Shown piece by piece: positions 26,794 to 36,474 of a stretch of 64,000 nucleotides of DNA. The stretch is from positions 1 through 64,000 of the forward strand of contig ONOQ01000006.1 in the NCBI GenBank assembly GCA_900319485.1. The letters run 5' to 3'. The position numbers were made by a program, and so were the translations under genes. The stretch's first letter is position 1, and each line of letters opens with the position of its first letter. The notes below the pieces were generated by a model, which was given only the letters and a program-made list of their open reading frames with translations, searched no databases and had not been told where the DNA came from. The DNA comes from an uncultured Bacteroidales bacterium (GTDB taxonomy: Bacteria; Bacteroidota; Bacteroidia; Bacteroidales; UBA932).

Positions 26794-28554
26794 ATGACCA
26801 ATAATAATCCTCTATATACAATATCGGTCACTCTGGCAGTTATTTTTGCTGTTATTGGGTGCTCAAATCACTTTGAGTCGGATAATTATATAATTGATTC
26901 GTTATGTATTTCCGATCGGCAAATAGATACAAAAAGTTGTAATCCCAATCTAAATTTAGGTGTCATAGGGGTTGATGTTGAAAAGGCATTATACCACTTG
27001 TCCACCGGCAAGTGGATAGTGCCACAGCAAGACCCATATGATTTGACTATCTTTAGGAAAGCTGTTGATTCAGTTGGTTTATCCAATGAAGATTTGTCTA
27101 TAAATGCGACTCATTATGCTATTAAGTTTTTCCCAAAGAACGAAGAAGAACAATGGGATATTGAACTAACAGATGGTGTAAAAGTGGATTATACTCCTTT
27201 TAATTACACTACCGTGCCATATGAAGCAGACAAGCAATTAGGACCCAAACCGCACAATAAATCATTAATTATTGATGATTGTAAGTATGTGGTCAATTAT
27301 TCTGTTATGTGTAAAGATGATATAGAGGAGGAGATCGTATCTGAAACGTATAGAATTCCTGTTTTATATACAATATGGCCTATCGATAAAACTCTTCCTC
27401 AAGGAATTGAATACGAGATAGATCATTTTGTTTTCCTCCCGGATTATAAAAGAAATCTAAACGAGGGAAGCACGAATAAGATTCTTAAAGCCGTTGAAAG
27501 AGAGGCAATTAACCTTGCGCTTGGCTCCTATCCAAAAGAGTTTGAGGATGCCACAAGAGACAATGATATTATTACTTTAAAGGGATATGTTTACAGACAG
27601 GATCCTCTTATAGATTCTCTAATCGGTCAACATAATTTAAAGGTTAGATTCAAGTTAGGAAGCAATATCTATGATACATATGTTCAACAGGATGGTTTTT
27701 TTAGTGTAACAGGAGCAATAAATACTTCTTTTTCACATAATCATGTGTTCCAGCATCCTAAATGGAAAATAACAAATGCTTCTGATTCTGCCCCGACTAT
27801 CTTCAATTGGGGCACAGTTTCTCTTAAGTGGCATAGCATTGATGATATCCCGGTAATGATTCCGAATTCATCTCCAAGTTATTATGCTGTTCTTCCTGCG
27901 GTAAACTTCTATTATAATGGTTCTCATTCTATCCGAACGTGGCATTATAATTCGGGCATAAGAATAATTATGACGGGTGTTGTCAGTGAGAACAACTCTC
28001 CGGCATCTTTCTATTATGGATCTTCTCCGACTTACATCAAAGTAAATGAGGATTGGGCGGGCGTGGATAATAAACTTATGGGCTCTGTCCTGCACGAGTT
28101 CGGTCATTTTACTATGTTTTGCGAATGTGGCGGTTATAATAATTTTATAACGGTTGATGATTTGATTTGTGAGTCCTACGCATCATACGCGGGATGGTAC
28201 TTAACTACAAGACGATACGGTCTGTTGGGCTGTCCGGAGAGTCCATCAATTTACGGATACACTGGCCAATCAAGACAAACGTGGCAGAAAACAGGTGACT
28301 CGACAAGAGTATATTCTCCCTTGTTCGTTGATCTGGTGGATGCTTATAACCAAAGCAGCTACAATAGCATTTACAATGATGATGATATTACATTGGGTCC
28401 TTTTGTACACACCCTGATTAGAAATATGGCTTCTCAATGTAGGACATGGTCTCATGTTAGGAGTTCATTGTCCACATATGTGGGCCAATATTATACTCAA
28501 TCAGAATTTGACAGCTTCGCGGATCCTTACGACTATTGGTATGAACACAACTAA
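26794..28554 (+). CDS. predicted zinc-metalloprotease-like lipoprotein, AT-rich
   Basis: No close family recognised. I use ATG 26794: the promoter at 26742-26773 lies just upstream, and the protein then begins with a lipoprotein signal (MTNNNPLYTISVTLAVIFAV, lipobox Cys at IGC). The N-terminal two thirds are of unknown fold. At residue 434 a zincin signature appears, SVLHEFGHFTMFCE (HExxH), with a possible third ligand in the following CESYASYAGW. The gene is markedly AT-rich with different codon choice from its neighbours and lacks the GGCCGAT word common elsewhere, which suggests horizontal transfer. Its stop overlaps the Sel1 gene start by one base (TAATG). Protease activity is inferred only from the motif. 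Confidence 0.72.
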   Translation: MTNNNPLYTISVTLAVIFAVIGCSNHFESDNYIIDSLCISDRQIDTKSCNPNLNLGVIGVDVEKALYHLSTGKWIVPQQDPYDLTIFRKAVDSVGLSNEDLSINATHYAIKFFPKNEEEQWDIELTDGVKVDYTPFNYTTVPYEADKQLGPKPHNKSLIIDDCKYVVNYSVMCKDDIEEEIVSETYRIPVLYTIWPIDKTLPQGIEYEIDHFVFLPDYKRNLNEGSTNKILKAVEREAINLALGSYPKEFEDATRDNDIITLKGYVYRQDPLIDSLIGQHNLKVRFKLGSNIYDTYVQQDGFFSVTGAINTSFSHNHVFQHPKWKITNASDSAPTIFNWGTVSLKWHSIDDIPVMIPNSSPSYYAVLPAVNFYYNGSHSIRTWHYNSGIRIIMTGVVSENNSPASFYYGSSPTYIKVNEDWAGVDNKLMGSVLHEFGHFTMFCECGGYNNFITVDDLICESYASYAGWYLTTRRYGLLGCPESPSIYGYTGQSRQTWQKTGDSTRVYSPLFVDLVDAYNQSSYNSIYNDDDITLGPFVHTLIRNMASQCRTWSHVRSSLSTYVGQYYTQSEFDSFADPYDYWYEHN

Positions 28555-30146
28555 TGGACTTACTTGACGCCCTGAAAAAAAAGAGCAGCGGCCCGGAAAA
28601 AGCCAGCCCTGGAAAAGCGGAGCAATTGTTTGAACAGTACCTTCAGGCCCGTGAGGAGGGAGACACGGATTTCCTTGAATACGTCAAAGAGAGTATGGAG
28701 CTTGGGTATGTCCCCGCTATAGGAGAGTACGGCAATATCCTTATGCTGGGAGTGGTGGACGATGACGGCAACGCCATCCTGGAAGAGGACCATGAAACCG
28801 GATTTGAATATGAGCTCAAGGCCGCAGATGAGGGCTACCTGCCGTCCATGGTACGCGTAGGACTCCATTATTTCCAGGGCTGCGGAACAGAGGCCGATAT
28901 TGACGAGGCCACCCGCTACTGGGAGATGGCGGCCGAACAGGGCGCCCCGGAAGCCAAGCTCAAGCTGGCCGAGCTGTACATCATGGGAATAGGCGAAGAC
29001 CAGGATTACGACGAAGGCCTCCGCCTTCTGGACGAGGCTATAAAGGAACTGCCGGAAACGCCAGACGAGGAACATTATATCAACGACCCGGAATGGAACC
29101 TTGGAGAAGCCAGGTTCTGGAAGGGAATGCTATATTACTATGGCCTGGGGCAGGCGCTGAACCGCTACAGTGCAATGGTGCTTTTCAAGCAGGCCCAGAA
29201 GGGATTTCCCGTGGCCGATAATGTTGTTGATGACGGAGAAGACCCCCGTGAAGCCCTGGAAGGCTACGACTACCCCTACGACCAGCAGTCCTGGTGGGAC
29301 ATTTACGGCGCCCCGGATGAGGAGGAAGAGGAATTCCCCTATGCCGAGGAAGAGGAAAAGTATGAGGTATGGAGTGAAGAAGAGATAGAACTTGCCCACG
29401 CTGCCCTGATGGGAGACATCCCCTCACTTGTAGAGATTGGCAATAAGATTCTGGAGTGGGACGGATATATGTCCCTTCTGGACATCGCCATCATTGATGA
29501 CCCGGAATATGACCAGTTATACGAAGAAGGCTATGAGCACTGGAGCAATGAGGAATATATGGAAGCCGCAGACGCCTTCTTCACCCCCGCCTGCAACGGC
29601 AACACAGACGCCATGAACATGATAGGCAAGTGCTGGTACGAGCAATGGAACAGCGAAAACGGAGACATTGATGAATGCTTGCCAAAAGCCTTTGAATGGT
29701 TCCTCAAGGGTGCCTGCAACCTGGATGAAAACGCAATATATCATCTGGGAGAGGCCTATTACCTGGGCCAGGTCCCCAATGAGGACGGAGAACTTGACTT
29801 CGAGTCAAACTATCAGGCCGCCGCATACTGGTTCAGGCAGGCCGCATACCAATGGGAACACGTTAATCGCAAAAGATGCCACGCCGACGCCGCCAATTAT
29901 CTTGGCACCATGTATGCCGATGGCCTGATAGACGGCCGCAAAGATCCCGAGAAGGCCGTGGAGTGCTACAAACGCGCCACGGAACTGAGTGACAGGACGC
30001 TTGCATGGTACAACCTTGGAATGGCATATGCGTATGGAAACGGCGTTCCAAAGAACCGGGACAAGGCTATTGAGTGTCTCAGGCATGCGGCCAAGTTTGA
30101 CGACAAAGCAAAGGAAGTGTTAAAACAATTAGGTATCAGGTACTGA
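28554..30146 (+). CDS. Sel1-like repeat (TPR-type) protein
   Basis: Probably a cytoplasmic protein-interaction scaffold; no signal peptide. Several Sel1-like repeats are seen, for example [20 protein letters not shown] near residue 125, a run around 370-430 and clear C-terminal units ending in [20 protein letters not shown] very acidic stretch ([19 protein letters not shown]) lies near residue 255. 530 aa. Start and stop overlap by one base with both neighbours, linking the AT-rich metalloprotease gene and lolD into one transcript. Base composition is like the rest of the genome, unlike the gene before it. Confidence 0.83.
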   Translation: MDLLDALKKKSSGPEKASPGKAEQLFEQYLQAREEGDTDFLEYVKESMELGYVPAIGEYGNILMLGVVDDDGNAILEEDHETGFEYELKAADEGYLPSMVRVGLHYFQGCGTEADIDEATRYWEMAAEQGAPEAKLKLAELYIMGIGEDQDYDEGLRLLDEAIKELPETPDEEHYINDPEWNLGEARFWKGMLYYYGLGQALNRYSAMVLFKQAQKGFPVADNVVDDGEDPREALEGYDYPYDQQSWWDIYGAPDEEEEEFPYAEEEEKYEVWSEEEIELAHAALMGDIPSLVEIGNKILEWDGYMSLLDIAIIDDPEYDQLYEEGYEHWSNEEYMEAADAFFTPACNGNTDAMNMIGKCWYEQWNSENGDIDECLPKAFEWFLKGACNLDENAIYHLGEAYYLGQVPNEDGELDFESNYQAAAYWFRQAAYQWEHVNRKRCHADAANYLGTMYADGLIDGRKDPEKAVECYKRATELSDRTLAWYNLGMAYAYGNGVPKNRDKAIECLRHAAKFDDKAKEVLKQLGIRY

Positions 30147-30829
30147 TGATCATCACAGCTCAAAACATAACCAAATCGTTCGGCCAGCTCCAGGTGCTGA
30201 AAGGAGTAGATTTCCAGGCCGATGAATCCGAGGTAGTGGCCATAATGGGAGCCTCGGGCGCAGGCAAATCAACCCTCCTGCAGATACTTGGAACGCTGTC
30301 CACCCCGGACGGCGGCAGCCTTGCCATAGACGGTACGGATGTACTTAAACTGGGTTCAAGGGATTTGGCATCTTTCCGTAACCGCCGCATAGGCTTTGTC
30401 TTCCAGGCCCATCACCTGCTGCCTGAATTCACGGCCCTGGAGAACGTGATGATACCCGCCCTGATTGGCGGAAAAAGCAGCCGAGAAGCCCGTGAAAGGG
30501 CCACAGAGCTGCTTAAAACCGTAGGTCTTGAAGGCCGATTGGACCACAAGCCGTCTGAACTATCTGGCGGAGAACTCTCCCGCGTAGCCATTGCCCGCGC
30601 CCTGGAAAACTCCCCCGCCATCCTTTTTGCCGACGAGCCCACAGGAAACCTTGATTCCCGTACCAAGGAAGAGATTCACTCCCTTTTCTTTGACCTTAGA
30701 AAACAATTAGGCCAAACCATTGTCATAGTTACCCACGACCCTGGCCTGGCCTCACTGTGTGACCGTACCTGCAATATGCAGGACGGGATGATTATTCAGA
30801 ACGAAGCTTTTATGGGCTCAAATACTTGA
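30146..30829 (+). CDS. lolD: LolD-like lipoprotein-export/MacB-type ABC transporter ATPase
   Basis: ATPase of an ABC exporter of the LolD/MacB/FtsE class. Walker [11 protein letters not shown]-loop [18 protein letters not shown], signature [15 protein letters not shown], Walker [13 protein letters not shown] and H-loop VTHD are all present. 227 aa. No permease gene lies nearby, which is usual for lolD in Bacteroidetes. The last ~8 codons differ from the lolD remnant at 26643 and run into an AT-rich gene on the other strand (20-base overlap), so the C-terminus appears to have been replaced when the region was rearranged. Confidence 0.88.
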   Translation: MIITAQNITKSFGQLQVLKGVDFQADESEVVAIMGASGAGKSTLLQILGTLSTPDGGSLAIDGTDVLKLGSRDLASFRNRRIGFVFQAHHLLPEFTALENVMIPALIGGKSSREARERATELLKTVGLEGRLDHKPSELSGGELSRVAIARALENSPAILFADEPTGNLDSRTKEEIHSLFFDLRKQLGQTIVIVTHDPGLASLCDRTCNMQDGMIIQNEAFMGSNT

Positions 30830-31394
30830 CGAGTTTTTTAACATGAAAACTGTTTAAAAACTCACCATCCTGCCAAGTAACAAGTATTTCGCCCGTCCAT
30901 CTATTACCAGTTTCGCGGTATTCCTTAGCATTACAAACTATATTATCCATAATGGCCCCTGTTGCATGAGCCAAAAAAGATTGTTCGTTCCCGTTGTTTG
31001 AATAAACGACAGTAATATCAGAGTCAAAGACCACATCACCCATTTTCCCCGAAATAATGACCTGTTGAAGGTCTATTGTCTGCAGAAAACTTTTTTCCGC
31101 ATCATAATCAAACTCAAAAATGTAATCAAGTGAGTCTGAAGATATCCAGTCAGAGTCGGCACGAGTTCCTTGAGGACCAATCTGACGTGTTTGATCTGCA
31201 AAAACGAGCTCAGCCTCAAACGAGCAACCTACAATACAAACGCTCCCCGATAACGAATCCTCCCATGAACCGGGATCATCCGTATGCATTTCTTCCTTTT
31301 CTATATCAGTCCCATTATGGGCATTATCATTATTGCAACCAACAAAAATAGCTAACGCTAATAGAGTAAATAAAAGATTATTGAACTTCACCAT
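30810..31394 (-). CDS. hypothetical lipoprotein, AT-rich
   Basis: Not recognised. ATG at 31394 gives a lipoprotein signal ([20 protein letters not shown]). The mature part has ~175 residues rich in Asp, Glu and Ser, with a beta-strand pattern ([26 protein letters not shown]). It is AT-richer than its surroundings and overlaps the lolD 3' end by 20 bases. TATCTTTG on the minus strand at 31422-31429 is its likely -7 box. With the metalloprotease-like gene it is the second foreign-looking lipoprotein of this island; a relation between the two is unproven. Confidence 0.7.
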   Translation of the reverse strand: MVKFNNLLFTLLALAIFVGCNNDNAHNGTDIEKEEMHTDDPGSWEDSLSGSVCIVGCSFEAELVFADQTRQIGPQGTRADSDWISSDSLDYIFEFDYDAEKSFLQTIDLQQVIISGKMGDVVFDSDITVVYSNNGNEQSFLAHATGAIMDNIVCNAKEYRETGNRWTGEILVTWQDGEFLNSFHVKKLVKYLSP

Positions 31395-31448
31395 ATTAAG
31401 TCCATAAGTGCAAGATTTTCCCAAAGATACGGAAAAAATTCCCTTCAA

Positions 31449-31473
31449 GCACGTTTTACCCCCTAAAACGTGC
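31449..31473 (-). terminator. hairpin behind menA
   Basis: GCACGTTTTA and TAAAACGTGC form a perfect 10-base stem around five bases, 12 bases past the menA stop. On the minus strand AATTTTTT follows a few bases later. Confidence 0.65.
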
Positions 31474-31485
31474 GCGAGACCGCTT

Positions 31486-32394
31486 TTATAGGAGGTATAC
31501 ACAGAACCCAATGCCCATAAGAAGACTCAGGGCGAAGGTGGACATCACCAGCAGCGGGAGCATAGGGTCCAGGGCTTTGCCGGAACGGGTCCAGACGCCG
31601 CGGAGATGAAGGATGTAAAGCGGAAGGGTAATAACCCACATCCAGTGCCACCAGGACGGCCAGCAGAGGAGGCAGTATACAGTCATACACGCCCATCCAA
31701 GGCCGATGAGCACGCTCTGGTAGACTTTTGCCTTGCGCTCACCAAGTTTTATAGCAACGGTTGTGCGGGTGGCACGGTCCGTTTCCATATCACGGATGTT
31801 GTTGACATTGAGAACTCCAACGCTGAAACACCCTATGCCGGCGGCGGGAAGAAGCAGTTTCCAGTGAAGACCAAGGCCGCGGGTGCACACAAAATATGCC
31901 CCCAGTACCGCTACAAGGCCGAAAAACAGGAAAACGTAAATGTCTCCCTTAGCCCTGTAACCATAAGGATTATGACCAAGCGTATACTTCATAGCGCCTG
32001 CTATTGCTGCGGCGCCAAGCACCAGGACCATGATTGGCGTAAGGTCCAGAAGGGTTCCAAAGGCCCGCCACGTCATAGCCGTTCCAAAGACAATGCAAAG
32101 GCCTATGAAAACACCTATCAGCACCTTCATATCCTTAATTGTCATTCCGCCTCCGTTGAGGCCGTATTCCGGCCCCTGACGGTCTGCGGTGTCAGTTCCA
32201 CGGAGCACGTCTCCAAGTTCATTTGACAGGTTGGACAGGATCTGCAGGCACACTGTTGTGAGCACGATGAGGATTGCCACGTAGATGTCTACCTTCCAGT
32301 CAGCCACTGCCAGAAGAATGCCAAGGAGCACCCCCGCCATAGAGAGCGGAAGCGTCCTCAGGCGCATTGATTTTATTGCCGCCGATGCTTTCAT
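31486..32394 (-). CDS. menA: 1,4-dihydroxy-2-naphthoate polyprenyltransferase (MenA)
   Basis: Membrane enzyme attaching the polyprenyl tail in menaquinone synthesis. A UbiA-family protein with about nine membrane segments. The two Asp-rich prenyl-diphosphate motifs are seen: NELGDVLRGTDTADR near residue 57 and NNIRDMETDRAT near residue 175. The start SMRLRTLPLSMAGVLLG is typical of MenA. 302 aa. The ATG overlaps the galM stop (ATGA), so galM and menA are coupled although their pathways differ. Confidence 0.9.
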   Translation of the reverse strand: MKASAAIKSMRLRTLPLSMAGVLLGILLAVADWKVDIYVAILIVLTTVCLQILSNLSNELGDVLRGTDTADRQGPEYGLNGGGMTIKDMKVLIGVFIGLCIVFGTAMTWRAFGTLLDLTPIMVLVLGAAAIAGAMKYTLGHNPYGYRAKGDIYVFLFFGLVAVLGAYFVCTRGLGLHWKLLLPAAGIGCFSVGVLNVNNIRDMETDRATRTTVAIKLGERKAKVYQSVLIGLGWACMTVYCLLCWPSWWHWMWVITLPLYILHLRGVWTRSGKALDPMLPLLVMSTFALSLLMGIGFCVYLL

Positions 32395-33458
32395 CTTACA
32401 GAGAAACTGAATGTGCAGTGGCTGTGATAGGTTTCACCCGGCCTCAGGATCACCGACGGCCACTCAGGCTTATTGGGAGAATCCGGATAGTGCTGGGTCT
32501 CAAGGCAGATGGCGCTGCGATGAGGATAGGCTATGCCGCCCTTGCCGATAACAGTTCCGTCAAGGAAATTGCCGCAATAGACCTGTATGCCGGGTTCGTC
32601 CGTAGATACCTCAAGGCAGATTCCGGTCTCCGGGCAATAGAGCGTTGCGGCAGGCTCGGTGCCGTCCAGTACCCAGTTGTGGTCATAGCCGTGGCCGTTG
32701 CGGATTTGCTCATTATCGGCATCTATTTCAAGGCCGATGAGCTTGGGCTCACGGAAATCGAAGGGCGTTCCCTCAACCGGAGCAATCTCACCGGTGGTCA
32801 TAAACGTGCTGTCCACGGGGGTGTATGCGGAGGCATTGATTTGAAGGATGTCCTCAGTGATACTGTGGTGGGCCGGATCTCCTGAGAGGTTGAAATAGGC
32901 GTGGTTAGTCATATTGATAACCGTGGCCTTGTCTGTAACCGCCTCATAGTCAATATCCAGGGCGTTGTCTTCCGTAAGGGTGAAAGTGACGGTTGCCGTT
33001 ACGGTTCCGGGGAAATTTGCATCTCCGTCAGGTGACACAATCTGCAGTTTAAGGCTGTTTTCGGTGGCCTCAACCACCTTGTATGGCCTGTACTGCCAGC
33101 CGTCTGGGCCGCCGTGGAGGCAGTGCCCGAAGTTGTTCTGCGGCAACTGGTAGGTTACCCCGTCAATTGTTATGAGGCCCTGGTTGATGCGGTTGGCGTA
33201 TCGGCCTATGGAAGCGCCAAAGTCAGTCTGGTTATTCTCCGGCCGATAATCCTCAAGGTCATCAAAACCCAGCACCACGTCCTTGAGGTTTCCCTCACGG
33301 TCCGGGACCATCAGGGAGACTATGCGCCCGCCGTAATTTGTGATTGAAACCTCCATCCCATTGCCGTTGGAGATGGTATATAGGCCGATTTCTTCTTTTT
33401 GGGAACACCCGGCCGCCAGCATCACCGCCGCCACGGCCAGAGTCTGATATTTCTTCAT
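32391..33458 (-). CDS. galM: aldose 1-epimerase, exported lipoprotein
   Basis: Interconverts alpha and beta anomers of sugars such as glucose and galactose. The start is the ATG ending at 33458, where a lipoprotein signal begins (MKKYQTLAVAAVMLAAGC, Cys18). The galactose mutarotase fold is seen with NFGHCLHGGPDGWQYR, the catalytic His segment NMTNHAYFNLSG and the catalytic Glu region EVSTDEPGIQVYCGN. 355 aa. Export suggests it acts on sugars in the periplasm, as is common in Bacteroidetes. It shares a divergent promoter region with the thioredoxin gene. Confidence 0.9.
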   Translation of the reverse strand: MKKYQTLAVAAVMLAAGCSQKEEIGLYTISNGNGMEVSITNYGGRIVSLMVPDREGNLKDVVLGFDDLEDYRPENNQTDFGASIGRYANRINQGLITIDGVTYQLPQNNFGHCLHGGPDGWQYRPYKVVEATENSLKLQIVSPDGDANFPGTVTATVTFTLTEDNALDIDYEAVTDKATVINMTNHAYFNLSGDPAHHSITEDILQINASAYTPVDSTFMTTGEIAPVEGTPFDFREPKLIGLEIDADNEQIRNGHGYDHNWVLDGTEPAATLYCPETGICLEVSTDEPGIQVYCGNFLDGTVIGKGGIAYPHRSAICLETQHYPDSPNKPEWPSVILRPGETYHSHCTFSFSVR

Positions 33459-33470
33459 AGTTGTCATTGT

Positions 33471-33504
33471 TTTGCACAAAGATAAGGTTTTTTTCGTATC
33501 TTTG
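33471..33504. promoter_or_regulatory. divergent promoters galM / tlpA
   Basis: TATCTTTG on the minus strand (33477-33484) faces galM, and TATCTTTG on the plus strand (33497-33504) faces the thioredoxin gene, whose ATG follows after only 6 bases. TTTG at 33471 with a 22-base spacer is a possible -33 box for the latter. Confidence 0.58.
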
Positions 33505-33510
33505 GAGTCT

Positions 33511-34071
33511 ATGAAAAGACTGTTAGCAATACTTGCCGTTATAATGCCGATGCTGAGCCTGTCCGCGCAGGACCTGGATAGCCAGTATGCCGTAGACCTT
33601 CTAAAGCCCGGCACTCAGGCGCCGGAGTTCATCTTGAATGACATCAATGGTAAAGCGGTGAAACTGAGTGATTTCCAGGGCCGCAATGTGGTGCTGATAT
33701 TCTGGGCATCGTGGTGCCCGGACTGCAGGGCCGAGGTCCCTCAACTCAAGGCCCTGAACGCTGCAGCAGACCCGGAGAAGGTGGCCTTTGTCTCAGTGTC
33801 CTTTGACCGCACTCTTGAGGCTCTCCAAACATATGTGGCAGAGAATTACCTCCCCGGCGTCCAGCTTTATGACCCAGCCGGCAAAAAGGAATCAAAAGTA
33901 GCCGCAGACTACGGCGTAAAGTGGATTCCGTCCCTTTATCTTCTGGATGAAAACGGCAAGGTGGTGCTGGGAACAGTCATGATTGAAAAGATTGCAGGGG
34001 CGCTTGGCGGCGCCGTAACACTGAAAAAACCCGGGCAGGAACTCTGCCGGGACGAAAGCTGCGCGCAATGA
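33511..34071 (+). CDS. TlpA/ResA-like periplasmic thioredoxin
   Basis: Thiol-disulfide oxidoreductase of the TlpA/AhpC-TSA type. ATG 33511 gives a signal peptide ([20 protein letters not shown]). The redox site Cys69-Pro-Asp-Cys72 lies in FWASWCPDC, followed by a cis-Pro region near [13 protein letters not shown]. 186 aa. The C-terminus adds a Cys-containing tail (CRDESCAQ). The -7 box lies so close to the start that the message may have almost no leader. The stop overlaps the lepA ATG (ATGA), tying it to lepA. Confidence 0.87.
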   Translation: MKRLLAILAVIMPMLSLSAQDLDSQYAVDLLKPGTQAPEFILNDINGKAVKLSDFQGRNVVLIFWASWCPDCRAEVPQLKALNAAADPEKVAFVSVSFDRTLEALQTYVAENYLPGVQLYDPAGKKESKVAADYGVKWIPSLYLLDENGKVVLGTVMIEKIAGALGGAVTLKKPGQELCRDESCAQ

Positions 34072-35855
34072 AAAATATCCGCAACTTCTGCATAATTGCA
34101 CATATAGACCACGGTAAGTCCACCCTGGCCGACCGCCTTCTGGAACTTACCCAGACCCTGAGCGCCCGTGAGATGGAAAACCAGGTCCTTGACGATATGG
34201 ACCTTGAGCGCGAGAAGGGTATCACCATCAAGAGCCACGCTATCCAGATGGATTACGTAAGAGGCGGAGAAACCTACCGTCTCAACCTGATTGACACTCC
34301 CGGTCACGTGGACTTTTCCTATGAGGTCTCAAGGAGCATAGCGTCCTGCGAAGGCGCCCTCCTGGTTGTAGATGCATCCCAGGGCATCCAGGCCCAGACC
34401 ATCTCCAACCTCTATCAGGCCATTGACCACTCTCTGGAGATTATCCCCGTGCTCAATAAGATTGACATGGACAGCGCCCAGCCGGAGGTTGTGACGGACC
34501 AGATCTGTGACCTCCTTGGCTGTGACCCGGAGGATGTCCTGAGGGTATCGGCCCGTACGGGAGAAGGCGTCCAGGCCGTTCTGGATGCCATAGTGGACAA
34601 GGTTCCCGCTCCAAAAGGAGATCCTGAGGCTCCTCTTCAGGCCCTCATATTTGACTCCGTCTTCAACCAGTTCCGCGGCATCATAGCCTATTTCAAGGTG
34701 GTGAACGGCTCCATCAAAACCGGCGACAAAGTGAAATTCTTCTCCACCGGCAATGAATATGAGGCCGAGGAAATAGGTAACCTCAAACTCAAACTCAACC
34801 CCACCGGGGAAGTGAAAGCCGGAGACGTGGGCTACATCATCACCGGCATCAAGGCCGCCGTAGAGGTTAAGGTGGGCGATACAATAACCCACGTTGAGGA
34901 GCCCTGCAAGGAGGCCATAGCCGGTTTTGAGGAGGTGAAACCTATGGTCTTTGCGGGCCTCTACCCCGTAGACGCATCAAAGTTTGAGGAACTGCGCGCC
35001 ACGCTGGAGAAGTTCCAGCTCAACGACGCCTCCTTTACCTACGAACCTGAGAGTTCCCTGGCCCTTGGCTTCGGTTTCCGCTGCGGCTTCCTGGGCCTCC
35101 TTCACCTTGAGATTGTGCAGGAACGCCTGTTCAGGGAGTTCAATATGGACGTGATCACCACCGTCCCCAACGTCTCCTACAAGGTGTACACCACCAAGGG
35201 AGAGGTTGTGGACGTGCACAACCCCTCCGGACTACCGGCCCCCTCTGTCATAGACCACATCGAAGAGCCCTATATCCGTGCCCAGATTATCACAAAGGCC
35301 GATTTTTACGGTCCCATAATGAAACTGTGCATGGATAAACGCGGCACTCTCATCGGCCAGCATTACATCACCACGGACCGCGTGGAACTGAACTACGACC
35401 TTCCGCTCTCAGAGGTGGTCTTTGACTTCTACGATAAACTCAAATCCATCTCCAAGGGATACGCATCCTTTGACTACCACGTCACGGATTTCCGCCCGGC
35501 AAGGCTGGTGAAACTGGACATCCTCCTTAACGGAGATCCTGCCGATGCCCTTTCCACCCTTATCCACGAGGACCACGCCTATGATTTTGGCAGGAAGATC
35601 TGCCTTAAACTCAAGGACCTCATTCCCCGCCAGCAGTTTGACATTGCCGTCCAGGCCGCAATCGGGGCCAAGATCATCGCCCGTGAGACCGTGCGTCAGG
35701 TTCGCAAGGATGTTACTGCAAAGTGCTACGGCGGCGACGTGACGCGTAAGCGCAAACTCCTTGAAAAGCAGAAGGAGGGCAAGAAGCGTATGCGTCAGAT
35801 TGGTACCGTCCAGGTGCCCCAGAGCGCCTTCATGGCAGTTCTCAAACTGGATTGA
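34068..35855 (+). CDS. lepA: translation elongation factor 4 (LepA)
   Basis: Ribosome-associated GTPase. The GTP-binding motifs are complete: [13 protein letters not shown] (G1), the switch segment near [18 protein letters not shown] (G3) and NKIDM (G4). The EF-G-like domains and the LepA-specific C-terminal domain ([16 protein letters not shown] region, [14 protein letters not shown]) follow. 595 aa is exactly family size. The 4-base overlap with the thioredoxin gene suggests coupling. The 3' end overlaps the convergent HRDC gene by 14 bases. Confidence 0.96.
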   Translation: MKNIRNFCIIAHIDHGKSTLADRLLELTQTLSAREMENQVLDDMDLEREKGITIKSHAIQMDYVRGGETYRLNLIDTPGHVDFSYEVSRSIASCEGALLVVDASQGIQAQTISNLYQAIDHSLEIIPVLNKIDMDSAQPEVVTDQICDLLGCDPEDVLRVSARTGEGVQAVLDAIVDKVPAPKGDPEAPLQALIFDSVFNQFRGIIAYFKVVNGSIKTGDKVKFFSTGNEYEAEEIGNLKLKLNPTGEVKAGDVGYIITGIKAAVEVKVGDTITHVEEPCKEAIAGFEEVKPMVFAGLYPVDASKFEELRATLEKFQLNDASFTYEPESSLALGFGFRCGFLGLLHLEIVQERLFREFNMDVITTVPNVSYKVYTTKGEVVDVHNPSGLPAPSVIDHIEEPYIRAQIITKADFYGPIMKLCMDKRGTLIGQHYITTDRVELNYDLPLSEVVFDFYDKLKSISKGYASFDYHVTDFRPARLVKLDILLNGDPADALSTLIHEDHAYDFGRKICLKLKDLIPRQQFDIAVQAAIGAKIIARETVRQVRKDVTAKCYGGDVTRKRKLLEKQKEGKKRMRQIGTVQVPQSAFMAVLKLD

Positions 35856-36294
35856 CAGTCCTTGTAAGGGCAAGGATTTCCTCTCCGTACTTTTCCATTT
35901 TGCCCTGGCTGAACCCCGGTATGGCCAGCAGTTCCTCCTGTGTCTTGGGAGCTGCATCGGCAATCTTCAGGAGCACTCCCTGATGAAGGACCACAAAGGG
36001 GGAGTAGCCAAGGGAATCGGCCTTACTCCTTCTCCAGCGGGACAGCGCCGTCTCCAGTTCCGGGTGCAGATGAGCGCAGTCATACCTTGCTTCACGCCGT
36101 GCCGCTTCCAGCAGTTGGATTACGTAAAGGCACTCCGGCCGAGCGTCCCTGAGCGCGCTCACAAGGCTCTGGAAAAGGAAACTGCCACGGTCAATTACGG
36201 CTCTTTTTCCGGATGCCGCTTCCGGGGATTCAAAATCCGTCATCACCTGGACACTCCCGTCCTCCGTGATAATTGCGTAAAATAGTTCTTCCAT
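35842..36294 (-). CDS. HRDC domain protein
   Basis: Small probable nucleic-acid-binding protein of unknown role. The start is the ATG ending at 36294 ([17 protein letters not shown]). The C-terminal ~80 residues are an HRDC domain ([20 protein letters not shown], then [20 protein letters not shown]), as at the end of RecQ helicases and RNase D. The N-terminal ~60 residues are unassigned. 150 aa. No helicase or nuclease domain is attached, so it may be an accessory factor or a detached RecQ-type domain. Confidence 0.8.
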   Translation of the reverse strand: MEELFYAIITEDGSVQVMTDFESPEAASGKRAVIDRGSFLFQSLVSALRDARPECLYVIQLLEAARREARYDCAHLHPELETALSRWRRSKADSLGYSPFVVLHQGVLLKIADAAPKTQEELLAIPGFSQGKMEKYGEEILALTRTVNPV

Positions 36295-36339
36295 AACTTC
36301 AAAAAGTTTTACGCAAAGATAAAACATAGCGCGGAGGCG

Positions 36340-36447
36340 GGTGGAGGTTAAATGGCTGATATACAATAATTTACAGAATCGTTTGGGAAAAGAAATGATC
36401 CCAAATGATTCTGTAAATAACTGATAATTAACGGGTTGGCCTCCACC
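36340..36447. repeat. intergenic element A: GTGGAGG ends with central 19-bp hairpin
   Basis: GGTGGAGG (36340) and CCTCCACC (36447) close the element. Inside is a 19-base stem (36370-36388 with 36399-36417, one G-T pair) around a 10-base loop. The ends resemble element B at 57733-57844: GTGGAG(G)TTAAA on the left, CTGATAAT.A then TTG(G)CCTCCAC on the right. The central stems are unrelated. It sits behind the response regulator gene and probably terminates it. Confidence 0.7.
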
Positions 36448-36474
36448 GCGTCGGCATTACGCGGCTGGGGGGGG

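Noticed and set aside
30146..30829. lolD with its own ABC permease operon
   Set aside because: No permease gene lies in the window; neighbours are a Sel1 protein and an unrelated lipoprotein.
36370..36417. Hairpin as a riboswitch for the HRDC gene
   Set aside because: It lies upstream of that gene's promoter side and behind the response regulator stop, with no conserved ligand-binding core; a terminator fits better.
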